From Amycolatopsis sp. CA-126428 (GTDB taxonomy: Bacteria; Actinomycetota; Actinomycetes; Mycobacteriales; Pseudonocardiaceae): DNA of 64,000 nt. Below are positions 47,944 to 56,483 of the stretch, piece after piece (position 1 is the first letter of the stretch; each line of letters begins with the position of its first letter). The stretch is from positions 124,001-188,000 of the forward strand of contig NZ_PPHF01000155.1 in the NCBI RefSeq assembly GCF_002904335.1, written 5' to 3'. The notes under the pieces are model-generated. The model was not told the DNA's origin, did no database searches, and saw only the letters and a program-made list of their open reading frames with translations. The position numbers and the translations under genes were made by a program.

Positions 47944-48375
47944 GTGCCCACGCGCACGGCGGAACAGCGGCGGCAAGCCGAAAAAGCCGCCTACGACGCC
48001 TATCTGGCGGCGTGCCCGACCCGGAAGCTGCTCGACGAGATCGCCGGCAAGTGGGTCAGCCTGATCCTGGTCGCGCTCGGTGACGGCCCGCAGCGCTACA
48101 GCGACCTTTCGCGGCGCATCGCCGGGGTCAGCCAGAAGATGCTCACCCAGACCCTGCGGGTGCTCGAACGGGACGGTCTCGTCCGCCGCGAGGTGACGCC
48201 GGCGGTGCCCGTCCGCGTCGACTATTCCCTTACGCCGCTGGGGGAATCGCTGCGCGCGCTGATGGCCGGGTTCAAGGCGTGGGCCGAGGCCAACTTCGAA
48301 GCCGTCGACGCCGCCCGGACCGATTACGACGCGCGTACCCCGGACCTCACGATCGGGCCGGGCGGCGCGGGCTAG
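47944..48375 (+). CDS. HxlR-family regulator
   Basis: 143 aa winged helix. CPTRKLLDEIAGKWVSLILV is the signature with Cys about 24, the residue that senses electrophiles or disulfide stress in relatives. GPQRYSDLSRRIAGVSQKML is the DNA-binding part, with RVDYSLTPLGESLRAL in the wing. GTG start with AGGAGG spaced about 9 nt. Its stop overlaps the -10 of pafB. Confidence 0.92.
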   Translation: MPTRTAEQRRQAEKAAYDAYLAACPTRKLLDEIAGKWVSLILVALGDGPQRYSDLSRRIAGVSQKMLTQTLRVLERDGLVRREVTPAVPVRVDYSLTPLGESLRALMAGFKAWAEANFEAVDAARTDYDARTPDLTIGPGGAG

Positions 48376-48378
48376 GCT
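48373..48378 (+). promoter_or_regulatory. -10 element of pafB
   Basis: TAGGCT ends 7 nt before GTG 48386 and shares its first bases with the stop of the HxlR gene. A leaderless pafBC transcript is predicted. Confidence 0.6.
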
Positions 48379-48385
48379 CTACCGG

Positions 48386-49369
48386 GTGTCCACCGCACGC
48401 GCCGAACGACTGGTCAACCTGGTACTGGCCCTGTTGTCCACCCGGCAGTACCTCACTGCCGAAAAGATCCGCGGCATCGTGCCCGGCTACGGCGACGCGG
48501 CCAGCGACGAGGCCTACTTCCGGACGTTCGAACGGGACAAGACCGAGCTGCGCGAGCTCGGCATCCCCCTGGAGACCGGCCGCAACTCCGCGTTCGACGC
48601 GATCGAGGGCTACCGCATCGCCCGCCGCGACTACGAACTCGGCGAAATCGACCTCGCTCCCGACGAAGCCGCCGCGGTCGCGCTGGCGTCCCGGCTGTGG
48701 GACTCCCCGGAGCTGACCGGCCAGGCGCAGGGCGCGCTCGTGAAGCTGCGCGCCGCCGGCCTGGAGGTCGACGACCAGGCGCCCACCGTGGTCGAGCCGC
48801 GCGTGCGCGCCGAACCGGCGTTCGGGCCGCTGCTGGCCGCGGTCCAGAACGGCCAGGCCGTCCGCTTCGAGTACCGCCGCAGCGGCTCCCCGGAGCGGAT
48901 CATGCGCACCCTCGAACCGTGGGGCGTGGTGTCGTGGCGGGCCCGCTGGTACGTCGTCGGGCACGACCGGGACCGCGGCGCCACCCGCTGCTTCCGGCTC
49001 TCCCGCGTCACCGGGCAGGTCCGCCCGGTCGGCAAGCCCGGCGAGGTCCGGCGCCCCGAGGGCGTCAACCTGCTCAAGCTCGTCACGGCCACCGTCGACA
49101 GCGAACCGGCCCCGGTCACCACCGCCCGGCTCTGGGTCGCCGACGGCCGCGCGGCCGGCGTCCGCCGCCGCGGCACCGTGGTCGGCCGCGCCACCGTCGA
49201 CGGCGAAGAGGGCGACCTCGTGGAGATCGGGCTGCTGTACCCGGAATCGGCCGCCGACTGGATCAGCGCGCAGGGCCCGGACGTCGTCGTGTACGAACCC
49301 GACGTGCTGGCCAAGAGCGTCCAGGACCGGCTGGAAGCCGTCGTCGCCCGGCAGGGGAGCGCGTTGTGA
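48386..49369 (+). CDS. pafB: DNA-damage response activator subunit PafB
   Basis: 327 aa. HTH at the N-terminus (STARAERLVNLVLALLSTRQ, LTAEKIRGIVPGYGDAASDE), WYL domain in the middle (VVSWRARWYVVGHDRDRGAT, RCFRLSRVTGQVR) and a WCX extension at the end. With PafC it activates a LexA-independent set of repair genes, probably on binding single-stranded DNA. Named for its position beside pafA, not for a role in pupylation. Overlaps pafC by GTGA. Confidence 0.95.
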   Translation: MSTARAERLVNLVLALLSTRQYLTAEKIRGIVPGYGDAASDEAYFRTFERDKTELRELGIPLETGRNSAFDAIEGYRIARRDYELGEIDLAPDEAAAVALASRLWDSPELTGQAQGALVKLRAAGLEVDDQAPTVVEPRVRAEPAFGPLLAAVQNGQAVRFEYRRSGSPERIMRTLEPWGVVSWRARWYVVGHDRDRGATRCFRLSRVTGQVRPVGKPGEVRRPEGVNLLKLVTATVDSEPAPVTTARLWVADGRAAGVRRRGTVVGRATVDGEEGDLVEIGLLYPESAADWISAQGPDVVVYEPDVLAKSVQDRLEAVVARQGSAL

Positions 49370-50346
49370 GCGGGTCCACCGACCGGATGCCGAGACTGCT
49401 CGCCCTCGTGCCGTACCTGCTCGCGCGCCCGGGCGTCCGCATCGACGAGGCCGCGCACGACTTCGACGTCTCGCCGAAGCAGCTGCGCAAGGACCTCGAG
49501 CTGCTGTGGATGTGCGGGCTGCCCGGCTACGGCCCCGGCGACCTGATCGACCTGTCCTTCGAGGGCGACACGATCGTCGTCACCCACGACGCCGGGATGA
49601 GCCGCCCGCTGCGCCTGACCGGCGGCGAAGCGACCGCGCTGCTGGTGGCGCTGCGCGCGCTGGCCGAGACCCCGGGCGTGGTCGACGGCGACGCCGTCCG
49701 CCGCTCCATCGCCAAGATCGAGGCCGCCGCCGGGCAGGCCCAGCCGGCGGGCGTGATCGTCGGCGGGGGAGTCCGCGAAGGCAAGAAGACCGCGCGGACC
49801 CGCGAGGAGGTCGCCCGCGCGCTGCAGGGCGGGCGGGCGCTGCGGATCCGCTACTACACCGCCTCGAAGGACCAGATCACCGAGCGCACGGTCGACCCGA
49901 TGCGGCTGCTGATCGTCCAGGCGGTGGGCTACCTCGAGGCCTGGTGCCGCCGCGCCGAGGACGTCCGGCTGTTCCGGCTCGACCGGATCGACGAGCTGAC
50001 GGTCCTCGACGAGCCGGCGCGCCCGCCCGCGCACGCCCACCCCACCGACATCTCCGAGGGTGTCTTTCGTGAGCGTCCCGACCAGCGGGAGGCCGTCCTG
50101 GTCCTCGACCCGGACGCACGCTGGGTAGCCGAGTACTACCCGTGCGAGGAGCTCGACGAGCTCGACGGCGGCCGGCTGCGGATCCGGATGCGCTACGCCG
50201 ACCAGTCCTGGATGGTGCGCCTGGTGCTGGGTCTGGGCGGGGAAGCGCTGGTGGAGAGCCCGGCCGACCTCGCGTCCGACGTCGGCCGCCGGGCCGCCGA
50301 CGCCGTGGCCCGAGCCCGTCACCTTCCGTCAACCTGCGACCACTAG
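49366..50346 (+). CDS. pafC: DNA-damage response activator subunit PafC
   Basis: 326 aa. Same layout as PafB: HTH (RMPRLLALVPYLLARPGVRI, DEAAHDFDVSPKQLRKDLEL), WYL (VQAVGYLEAWCRRAEDVRLF, RLDRIDELTVLDE) and WCX (EYYPCEELDELDGG). GTG 49366 shares bases with the pafB stop. The stop overlaps the -10 of the next gene. Confidence 0.95.
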   Translation: MSGSTDRMPRLLALVPYLLARPGVRIDEAAHDFDVSPKQLRKDLELLWMCGLPGYGPGDLIDLSFEGDTIVVTHDAGMSRPLRLTGGEATALLVALRALAETPGVVDGDAVRRSIAKIEAAAGQAQPAGVIVGGGVREGKKTARTREEVARALQGGRALRIRYYTASKDQITERTVDPMRLLIVQAVGYLEAWCRRAEDVRLFRLDRIDELTVLDEPARPPAHAHPTDISEGVFRERPDQREAVLVLDPDARWVAEYYPCEELDELDGGRLRIRMRYADQSWMVRLVLGLGGEALVESPADLASDVGRRAADAVARARHLPSTCDH

Positions 50347-50355
50347 GCTGATCGC

Positions 50356-50568
50356 GTGCCGTACCTGCCCGCCGCCGTGCTCATCCTGATCGGTCTCGCC
50401 GGCCTCGTGGTCCTGCTGGTGCGGACCGTCAAGGTCTTGCGTGCCTTCCGGCAAACCACAAGCATGGTGGTGACGAACACCCAGGACCGGGCCGGGCTCG
50501 TCCGCGCCCGGTCGGCGGGACTGCGCGTCGCGTTCGCGCGGCGCCACCGCAAAGCGGAAAACCAGTAA
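50356..50568 (+). CDS. Small membrane protein, 70 aa
   Basis: GTG start with TAGGCT (50344-50349) 6 nt upstream. One membrane helix (AAVLILIGLAGLVVLLVRTV) followed by a basic cytosolic tail (RARSAGLRVAFARRHRKAEN). Often found between pafC and tatA in actinobacteria; function unknown. Confidence 0.8.
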   Translation: MPYLPAAVLILIGLAGLVVLLVRTVKVLRAFRQTTSMVVTNTQDRAGLVRARSAGLRVAFARRHRKAENQ

Positions 50569-50599
50569 CATCCCTACCAGACGCAGATAGGAGGCCACC

Positions 50600-50914
50600 A
50601 TGCTGAACGGATTGCAGCCGTGGCATTTGATCATCTTGGTGCTCGTCGTCGTGCTGCTGTTCGGGGCCAAGAGGCTTCCCGACGCGGCCCGGTCCATCGG
50701 CAAGTCCATGAAGATCTTCAAGGCCGAGACCAAGGATCTCACCGGCGATAAGGCCGCGGCGCACGAAGACGCCGAGCCCGTCGAGACGAAGCAGATCCCG
50801 GCCACGCCCGCCGCACCCGCTTCGACCGACCAGCAGGTCGCCGACCTGCAGCGGCAGCTCGACGAGCTGAAGAAGCAGCAGGCGGCCGAGCAGCCGCAGA
50901 AGAACGTCAGCTGA
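50600..50914 (+). CDS. tatA: Twin-arginine translocase subunit TatA
   Basis: 104 aa. The short membrane helix (WHLIILVLVVVLLFG) is followed by AKRLPDAARSIGKSMKIFK, the hinge and amphipathic helix. The acidic, Pro/Ala-rich tail ends in a Gln/Lys coiled segment. Strong AGGAGG at 50590-50595. With TatC next door it builds the pore for folded proteins. Confidence 0.96.
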   Translation: MLNGLQPWHLIILVLVVVLLFGAKRLPDAARSIGKSMKIFKAETKDLTGDKAAAHEDAEPVETKQIPATPAAPASTDQQVADLQRQLDELKKQQAAEQPQKNVS

Positions 50915-50946
50915 GCGGCTCCGGCCACACCCGGTCCCCGGTCCAC

Positions 50947-50972
50947 GGAGCGCGCCGCACCCGGCGCGCTCC
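50947..50972 (+). other. Hairpin between tatA and tatC
   Basis: GGAGCGCGCCG (50947-50957) pairs perfectly with CGGCGCGCTCC (50962-50972) around CACC. It may reduce tatC relative to tatA, which is needed in greater amounts. Confidence 0.55.
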
Positions 50973-51001
50973 GGCGGACTCCGACGAGAACGGAACAACC
51001 C

Positions 51002-51973
51002 GTGGCGGAATCCGCCTCCGGAAACGGTGACAGCCGCACTTCCAAGCGGCGCAAGCGCAGCCGTCGCACCAACCCCGACGGCACGATGACGCTCATCGAG
51101 CACATCTACGAGTTCCGGCGCCGCCTCGGCTTCGCGCTGCTCGCCGTCGTCATCGGCGGCATCTTCGGGTTCATCTGGTTCGGCACCAACATCGGCCCGA
51201 TCCCGTCGCTGGGCGACCTCGTCAAGGACCCGTACTGCGCCATCCCGCCGCAGCGCCGGCTCGACAGCGCCGAGGGGTGCCGGCTGCTGCAGACCGTGCC
51301 GTTCGAAGCCTTCATGACGCAGCTGAAGGTCGGGATCGCCGCCGGCGCCGTGCTCCTCTCGCCGGCTTGGCTGTACCAGCTCTGGGCGTTCATCGCGCCC
51401 GGCCTGTACAGCAAGGAGCGCAAGTACGCCCTGACCTTCGTCGGGTTCGCGTCGGTGCTGTTCGCCACGGGGGCCGTGCTGGCCTACATCCTCTTCCCGC
51501 ACGCCCTGCAGCTGCTCATGGGCTTCGGGCAGGACGCGTTCGTCACCGCGCTCACCGCGGACAAGTACATTTCGTTCCTGCTGTCGCTGCTGATCATCTT
51601 CGGGATCAGCTTCGAGCTGCCGCTGCTGGTGGTGATGCTCAACCGCGTCGGCATCGTCAAGTACGTGCAGCTGAAGAAGTGGCGCCGCGGCATCGTGTTC
51701 GCGTTGTTCGTCTTCGCGGCCTTCGCCACCCCCGGCTCGGACCCGTTCTCCATGCTCGGCCTCGCCGGCGCGCTCACCGTGCTGTTCGAGATCGCCGTCC
51801 AGATGGCGCGCTTCCACGACCGCAAGCTCGAAAAGAGCCGTGGCGAGGAAGGCTGGGACAAGCTCGCCGACGACGAAGCCGCGCCGTTCGACTACACGCC
51901 GAGCACCGTCGACGACGAGCCGTCCACCCCGACCGCGTCCGGCGGCCGCTCGAGCACCGACGACGTCACCTAG
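51002..51973 (+). CDS. tatC: Sec-independent translocase subunit TatC
   Basis: 323 aa with six membrane segments. The N-terminal Lys/Arg-rich stretch (SKRRKRSRRTN) precedes TLIEHIYEFRRRLGFALLAV with the Glu that binds the twin-arginine signal. TVPFEAFMTQLKVGIAAGAV, SPAWLYQLWAFIAPGLYSKE and FRVG-equivalent AYILFPHALQLLMGFG follow. The C-terminal tail is acidic. GTG start; the stop overlaps the next start. Confidence 0.97.
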   Translation: MAESASGNGDSRTSKRRKRSRRTNPDGTMTLIEHIYEFRRRLGFALLAVVIGGIFGFIWFGTNIGPIPSLGDLVKDPYCAIPPQRRLDSAEGCRLLQTVPFEAFMTQLKVGIAAGAVLLSPAWLYQLWAFIAPGLYSKERKYALTFVGFASVLFATGAVLAYILFPHALQLLMGFGQDAFVTALTADKYISFLLSLLIIFGISFELPLLVVMLNRVGIVKYVQLKKWRRGIVFALFVFAAFATPGSDPFSMLGLAGALTVLFEIAVQMARFHDRKLEKSRGEEGWDKLADDEAAPFDYTPSTVDDEPSTPTASGGRSSTDDVT

Positions 51974-52854
51974 TGGGGATCCACGCCGCGCTCGCCGTGC
52001 ACCCGGCGTCGGGGCACGGCGCGGCCGCCCGGATCGCCGACACGGTCGCCGAGCGGCTGCGCACCGCCGTGGACCGCCTCGACGTCCTGGTCGCCAACTC
52101 GGTCGAAGAGTCCCGCGCGCTGATGCGGTCCTCCCACGCCGCCGGGCTGGACGTCCTGATCGTGCTCGGCGGGGACGGCGCCGCCCACCAGGGCGTCCAG
52201 TTCTGCGCGAATCACGACGTCGCGCTCGGCCTGGTCCCGGCGGGCACCGGCAACGACTTCGCCCGCGCCCTCGGCATCCCCGGCGAGCCGCTCCCGGCGG
52301 TCGACGCACTGGTCGCGGCGCTGCGCTCGGGCGCCCGCCGGCGGATCGACCTCGGCCGCGTGGGCGACACCTGGTTCGCGACGGTGCTGTGCGCGGGGTT
52401 CGACGCGAGCGTCAACGAACGCGCCAACCGGATGCGCTGGCCGGCCGGGCCGCGCCGCTACGACGTCGCGATCCTGGCCGAACTGGCGGCGTTCCGCTCC
52501 CGCCCGGTGGTCGTCGACACCGGCACCGGCCGCCTCGAACTCGACGCGACGCTCGTGGCGATCGGCAACACCCGCTTCTACGGCGGCGGCGTCCCGATCT
52601 GCCCGACGGCCGACCCCGAGGACGGCGTCTTCGACGTCACGATCATCGGCCACGCCACCCGCCGCGGCCTGCTCCGCCTGCTCCCGGGCCTGCGCACGGG
52701 CAAGCACCTGACCCACCCGGCGGTTCGCACGCTGCGCGCCCGCTCGGTGACCCTGGCGGGCAACACGTGGCCCGCGTACGCCGACGGCGAACCGCAGGGC
52801 ACGGTCCCGGTGACGGCCAGCTGCGTGCCGGGTGCCCTCACCGTGCTGGCCTAA
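51973..52854 (+). CDS. Diacylglycerol kinase-like lipid kinase
   Basis: 293 aa. AVHPASGHG, LIVLGGDGAAHQGVQFC, LVPAGTGNDFARALG and AIGNTRFYGGGVPICP are DAGK catalytic and nucleotide motifs. GTG 51973 shares a base with the tatC stop. No signal peptide. It should phosphorylate diacylglycerol or a related lipid. A second, fused kinase lies at 42092. Confidence 0.94.
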   Translation: MGIHAALAVHPASGHGAAARIADTVAERLRTAVDRLDVLVANSVEESRALMRSSHAAGLDVLIVLGGDGAAHQGVQFCANHDVALGLVPAGTGNDFARALGIPGEPLPAVDALVAALRSGARRRIDLGRVGDTWFATVLCAGFDASVNERANRMRWPAGPRRYDVAILAELAAFRSRPVVVDTGTGRLELDATLVAIGNTRFYGGGVPICPTADPEDGVFDVTIIGHATRRGLLRLLPGLRTGKHLTHPAVRTLRARSVTLAGNTWPAYADGEPQGTVPVTASCVPGALTVLA

Positions 52855-53426
52855 CGGTCGTAGCCGCCCGCTCGCGCCACCAGGTGCCGGAAGTGGGCCG
52901 GGGTCAGCAGGCGGCCCGCCTCGGCGAAGTAGACGCCGCCGCAGCGGTGGCAGAACCAGCCCTGCTCCCACACCTGCCGCGCCGCCGGGACACCGCGCCG
53001 CTGCCGCCGGTGCGCCCGCACCCGCCGCGCGTACAGCCACACCAGCACGCCCGCCGCCACGAACACGCACACCGACGGCAGCGAGAACAGCCCGATACCC
53101 AGCGCCATCGCCGCCGCGCCGCCGGGCGGCGGGGCGTCGGACACCGAGAACGGCAGCAGCAGGAAACAGCTGCCGGCCACGGCCAGCACGATCGCCGCCG
53201 CCAGCAGGCCGCCGCCGCGGCGCGGGGGAGGGAAGGGGTCCAGCGAACGGGCGACCGCGGTCACGGAGACCCCGCTGACCTGACTGCTGGTGTAGACGAG
53301 GCCGTCGCCGGCCGGCACGGCCACCGTCGGGCCCTGACCACGGTAGAAGGAGTGCCCGCCGTGGTAGACCGCGGGCACGTGCTGCACCTGGTCCAGCGAG
53401 CCGCAGCTCGGGCACGGTTCCGTCAT
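52851..53426 (-). CDS. Zinc-ribbon membrane protein, 191 aa
   Basis: Starts MTEPCPSCGSLDQVQHVPAV, a CxxC knuckle; a second CxxC is in QGWFCHRCGGVYF near the C-terminus, so a split zinc ribbon is likely. Two membrane helices (LLAAAIVLAVAGSCFLLLPF, GLFSLPSVCVFVAAGVLVWL) lie between. The family is common in actinobacteria without known function. Overlaps the lipid kinase stop by 4 bp. Confidence 0.85.
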   Translation of the reverse strand: MTEPCPSCGSLDQVQHVPAVYHGGHSFYRGQGPTVAVPAGDGLVYTSSQVSGVSVTAVARSLDPFPPPRRGGGLLAAAIVLAVAGSCFLLLPFSVSDAPPPGGAAAMALGIGLFSLPSVCVFVAAGVLVWLYARRVRAHRRQRRGVPAARQVWEQGWFCHRCGGVYFAEAGRLLTPAHFRHLVARAGGYDR

Positions 53427-53476
53427 GCCCGCTCCGACGCGACCGGACGGAAACCGGTTCCGTGGTCCGTCCGGGT

Positions 53477-53490
53477 GTATAACGACCTAT
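53477..53490 (+). promoter_or_regulatory. GTATAACGACC repeat upstream of the helicase
   Basis: GTATAACGACCTAT matches the first 14 bases of the 32230 and 34371 copies exactly; the right arm then reads TATTC instead of TATAC. It lies 58 bp before the helicase GTG and upstream of the minus-strand zinc-ribbon gene. Confidence 0.5.
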
Positions 53491-53548
53491 TCGGCAGATC
53501 GTCATACGCAACGTGCGAACTGTCGGAGGGGTGTGAAACCCTGGCGAG

Positions 53549-56326
53549 GTGGCCAGTAGCCCTTCTTCGTCCCCGGCCGAGGCCTATGCGGCCTCCGCGC
53601 GCCGCGGGAAGTACCCCCAGCTGACGCGCTTCGCCGCCGAGGCCTCCTTCGAGTTCGACCCGTTCCAGATCCGCGGGTGCGAGGCCCTGGAAGACGGCCA
53701 CGGCGTGCTGGTCTGCGCGCCCACCGGGGCGGGCAAGACCGTGGTCGGCGAGTTCGCCGTGCACCTGGCGCTCGCCGAGGGCCGCAAGTGCTTCTACACG
53801 ACGCCGATCAAGGCCTTGTCGAACCAGAAGTACGCCGACCTCGTGGCCCGGTACGGCGCCGACGCCGTCGGGCTGCTGACCGGGGACACCTCGATCAACG
53901 GCAACGCGCAGGTGGTCGTGATGACCACCGAGGTGCTGCGCAACATGCTCTACGCGGGCTCGTCCACGATCATCGACCTCGGGTACGTCGTGATGGACGA
54001 GGTCCACTACCTCGCCGACCGGTTCCGGGGCGCGGTGTGGGAGGAGGTGATCCTGCACCTGCCCGAGCACGTCCGCGTGGTGGGGCTGTCGGCGACGGTC
54101 AGCAACGCCGAGGAGTTCGGCGAGTGGCTGGTGGAGGTCCGGGGCGACACGACGGTCGTCGTGGACGAGCACCGGCCGGTGCCGCTGTGGCAGCACATGC
54201 TGGTGGGCAACCGGCTGCTGGACCTGTTCGCCGGGGACGACGTGCACGCGCCGAACGCCGAGCTGCGGATCAACCCGACCCTGCTGCGCCGGACGGAGGA
54301 GATCGGCCGCCAGTACGCGCCGGCGGGGTTCCGCGGGCCGCGGGGCCGGCGGGGTGCGCCGCCGCGGATGCCGCGGTTCCGGCCGCCGTCGCGGGTCGAC
54401 GTCGTCGAGCAGCTGGACCGGGCCGGGTTGCTGCCGGCGATCGTGTTCATCTTTTCCCGCGCCGGTTGTGACGCCGCGGTGGCGCAGTGCGTCCGGTCGG
54501 GGTTGCGGCTGAACGGGCCGGGTGAGGTCGACGAGATCCGCCGGGTCATCGAGGAGCGCACGGCGGATCTGCCCGAAGGTGACCTGGGCGTGCTGGGTTA
54601 CTGGGAGTGGCGGGAGGCGCTGGAGCGCGGGATCGCCGGGCACCACGCGGGCATGCTGCCGGCGTTCAAGGAGACCGTCGAGGAGCTGTTCGTCCGCGGG
54701 CTGGTGAAGGTCGTGTTCGCCACGGAGACCCTGGCGCTGGGGATCAACATGCCCGCCCGGACGGTCGTGCTCGAGCGGCTGGTGAAGTACAACGGCGAGG
54801 CGCACGTCGATCTGACGCCGGGGGAGTACACGCAGCTCACCGGCCGGGCCGGGCGGCGGGGCATCGACGTGGAGGGGCACGCCGTCGTCGCGTGGCAGCC
54901 GGGGGTGGATCCGAAGCAGGTGGCCGGGCTGGCCTCGACGCGGACCTATCCGCTGCGGTCGTCGTTCCGGCCGGGCTACAACATGGCGGTCAACCTGGTG
55001 GCGCAGGTCGGGGCGGCCGAGGCGCGCGAGCTGCTGGAGCAGTCGTTCGCGCAGTTCCAGGCCGACCGGTCGGTGGTGGGCACCGCGCGCCGGATCGAGC
55101 GGAACAAGGAAGCGCTGAAGGGCTACACGGCCGCGGTGACCGGCGATTTCGACGAGGTCCTGGAGTACGTCGAGCTGCGGGCGAAGATTTCGGCGCGGGA
55201 GAAGGCGTTGTCGAGGCAGAACACGGCCGTGCGGCGGGCCGGGACCGCGGAGTCGCTGGAGAAGCTGCGCAAGGGTGACGTCATCGCCGTGCCGGCCGGG
55301 CGGCGGGCCGGGCTGGCGGTGGTAGTCGATCCGGGGCTGGACCCGATCCGGGAGCCGCGTCCGGTCGTGGTGACCGAGGACCGGTGGTCGGGGCCGTTGT
55401 CGGTGGCGGACTTCCCGGCGCCGGTGGAGGTGCTGGGGCGGATCAAGCTGCCCAAGCACATCGAGCTGCGGTCGCCGCGGACGCGCCGGGACATCGCTTC
55501 GGCGCTGCGCAGCGCCGGGATTTCGCTGCCGGGCCGGCAGAAGCGGCGGTCGGGGGCGAACGAGGACGGCGAGCTGGCCGTGTTGCAGCGGGCGCTGCGG
55601 GCGCATCCGTGCCACGGGCTGGCCGAGCGCGAGGCGAACCTGCGCTGGGTGGAGCGTTATCAGCGACTGGCCGAGGAAACGAAGCAGCTGGAGCGGAAGG
55701 TCGCGGCGACGACGCACTCGCTGGCGCGGGCGTTCGACCGGATCCTGGCGCTGCTGGGTGAGCGCGGCTATCTGGGGCCGGAGTCGGCGGGTGACGGCGA
55801 GGATCGCGTCACCGAGCACGGCCGGCGGCTGACCCGGCTCTACAGCGAGTCGGACCTGCTGGCCGCGGAGTGCATCCGGCACGGCGTGTGGCGGAAGCTG
55901 AACCCGGCCGAACTGGCCGCGGTCGTGTCGACGCTCGTGTTCGAGGCGCGCCGGGACACCGCCGGTGAGCCGCGGCTGCCGGGTGGGGCCGTGCCGGAGG
56001 CGTGGCAGGAGACGGCGCGGCTGTGGGTGGAGCTGACCGAGGACGAGCGGCGGCACCGGCTCGACCGCACCCGGGAGCCCGACGCGGGGTTCGCGTGGCC
56101 GGTTTATCGGTGGGCCCGGGGTGAATCCCTGGAGAAGGTCCTCACCGCGGCCGAGGCCAACGGCCAGGAGCTGTCGGCCGGTGACTTCGTGCGCTGGTCG
56201 CGCCAGGTGATCGACCTGCTCGACCAGATCCGGGACGTGCTCGGCAAGGCGGATCCGGTGGGTGCGGCGGCGGCGGAGGCGGTGAAGGCGCTGCGCCGCG
56301 GAGTCGTGGCCGCGGGCGCGGCGTGA
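53549..56326 (+). CDS. helY: Ski2/Mtr4-like DEAD/DEAH RNA helicase (HelY)
   Basis: 925 aa. Walker A APTGAGKTVVGEFAVH (about 56-71), DEVHYLADRF, VVGLSATVSN, and late motifs NMPARTVVLERLVKY and QLTGRAGRRGID. The C-terminal half has the long rRNA-helicase-like DSHCT region (NLRWVERYQRLAEETKQLER, and the end). These proteins act in RNA processing or decay. The gene closes the proteasome-tat block as in M. tuberculosis. GTG start. Confidence 0.94.
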   Translation: MASSPSSSPAEAYAASARRGKYPQLTRFAAEASFEFDPFQIRGCEALEDGHGVLVCAPTGAGKTVVGEFAVHLALAEGRKCFYTTPIKALSNQKYADLVARYGADAVGLLTGDTSINGNAQVVVMTTEVLRNMLYAGSSTIIDLGYVVMDEVHYLADRFRGAVWEEVILHLPEHVRVVGLSATVSNAEEFGEWLVEVRGDTTVVVDEHRPVPLWQHMLVGNRLLDLFAGDDVHAPNAELRINPTLLRRTEEIGRQYAPAGFRGPRGRRGAPPRMPRFRPPSRVDVVEQLDRAGLLPAIVFIFSRAGCDAAVAQCVRSGLRLNGPGEVDEIRRVIEERTADLPEGDLGVLGYWEWREALERGIAGHHAGMLPAFKETVEELFVRGLVKVVFATETLALGINMPARTVVLERLVKYNGEAHVDLTPGEYTQLTGRAGRRGIDVEGHAVVAWQPGVDPKQVAGLASTRTYPLRSSFRPGYNMAVNLVAQVGAAEARELLEQSFAQFQADRSVVGTARRIERNKEALKGYTAAVTGDFDEVLEYVELRAKISAREKALSRQNTAVRRAGTAESLEKLRKGDVIAVPAGRRAGLAVVVDPGLDPIREPRPVVVTEDRWSGPLSVADFPAPVEVLGRIKLPKHIELRSPRTRRDIASALRSAGISLPGRQKRRSGANEDGELAVLQRALRAHPCHGLAEREANLRWVERYQRLAEETKQLERKVAATTHSLARAFDRILALLGERGYLGPESAGDGEDRVTEHGRRLTRLYSESDLLAAECIRHGVWRKLNPAELAAVVSTLVFEARRDTAGEPRLPGGAVPEAWQETARLWVELTEDERRHRLDRTREPDAGFAWPVYRWARGESLEKVLTAAEANGQELSAGDFVRWSRQVIDLLDQIRDVLGKADPVGAAAAEAVKALRRGVVAAGAA

Positions 56327-56483
56327 ACTCGGTGTTAGCCCTGCTCGGTGGCCGCGCGGGCGGTGAGCGTGGACACGTGTGCTCGGCTCCGACCTGTGGT
56401 TGGATCGCGTGCGACACCGTGTGTGCGGCTTGCCGGTGTTTCGGGGTGGACAGCGAGATGAGCGAAGCAGGCGGAGGCAGACG

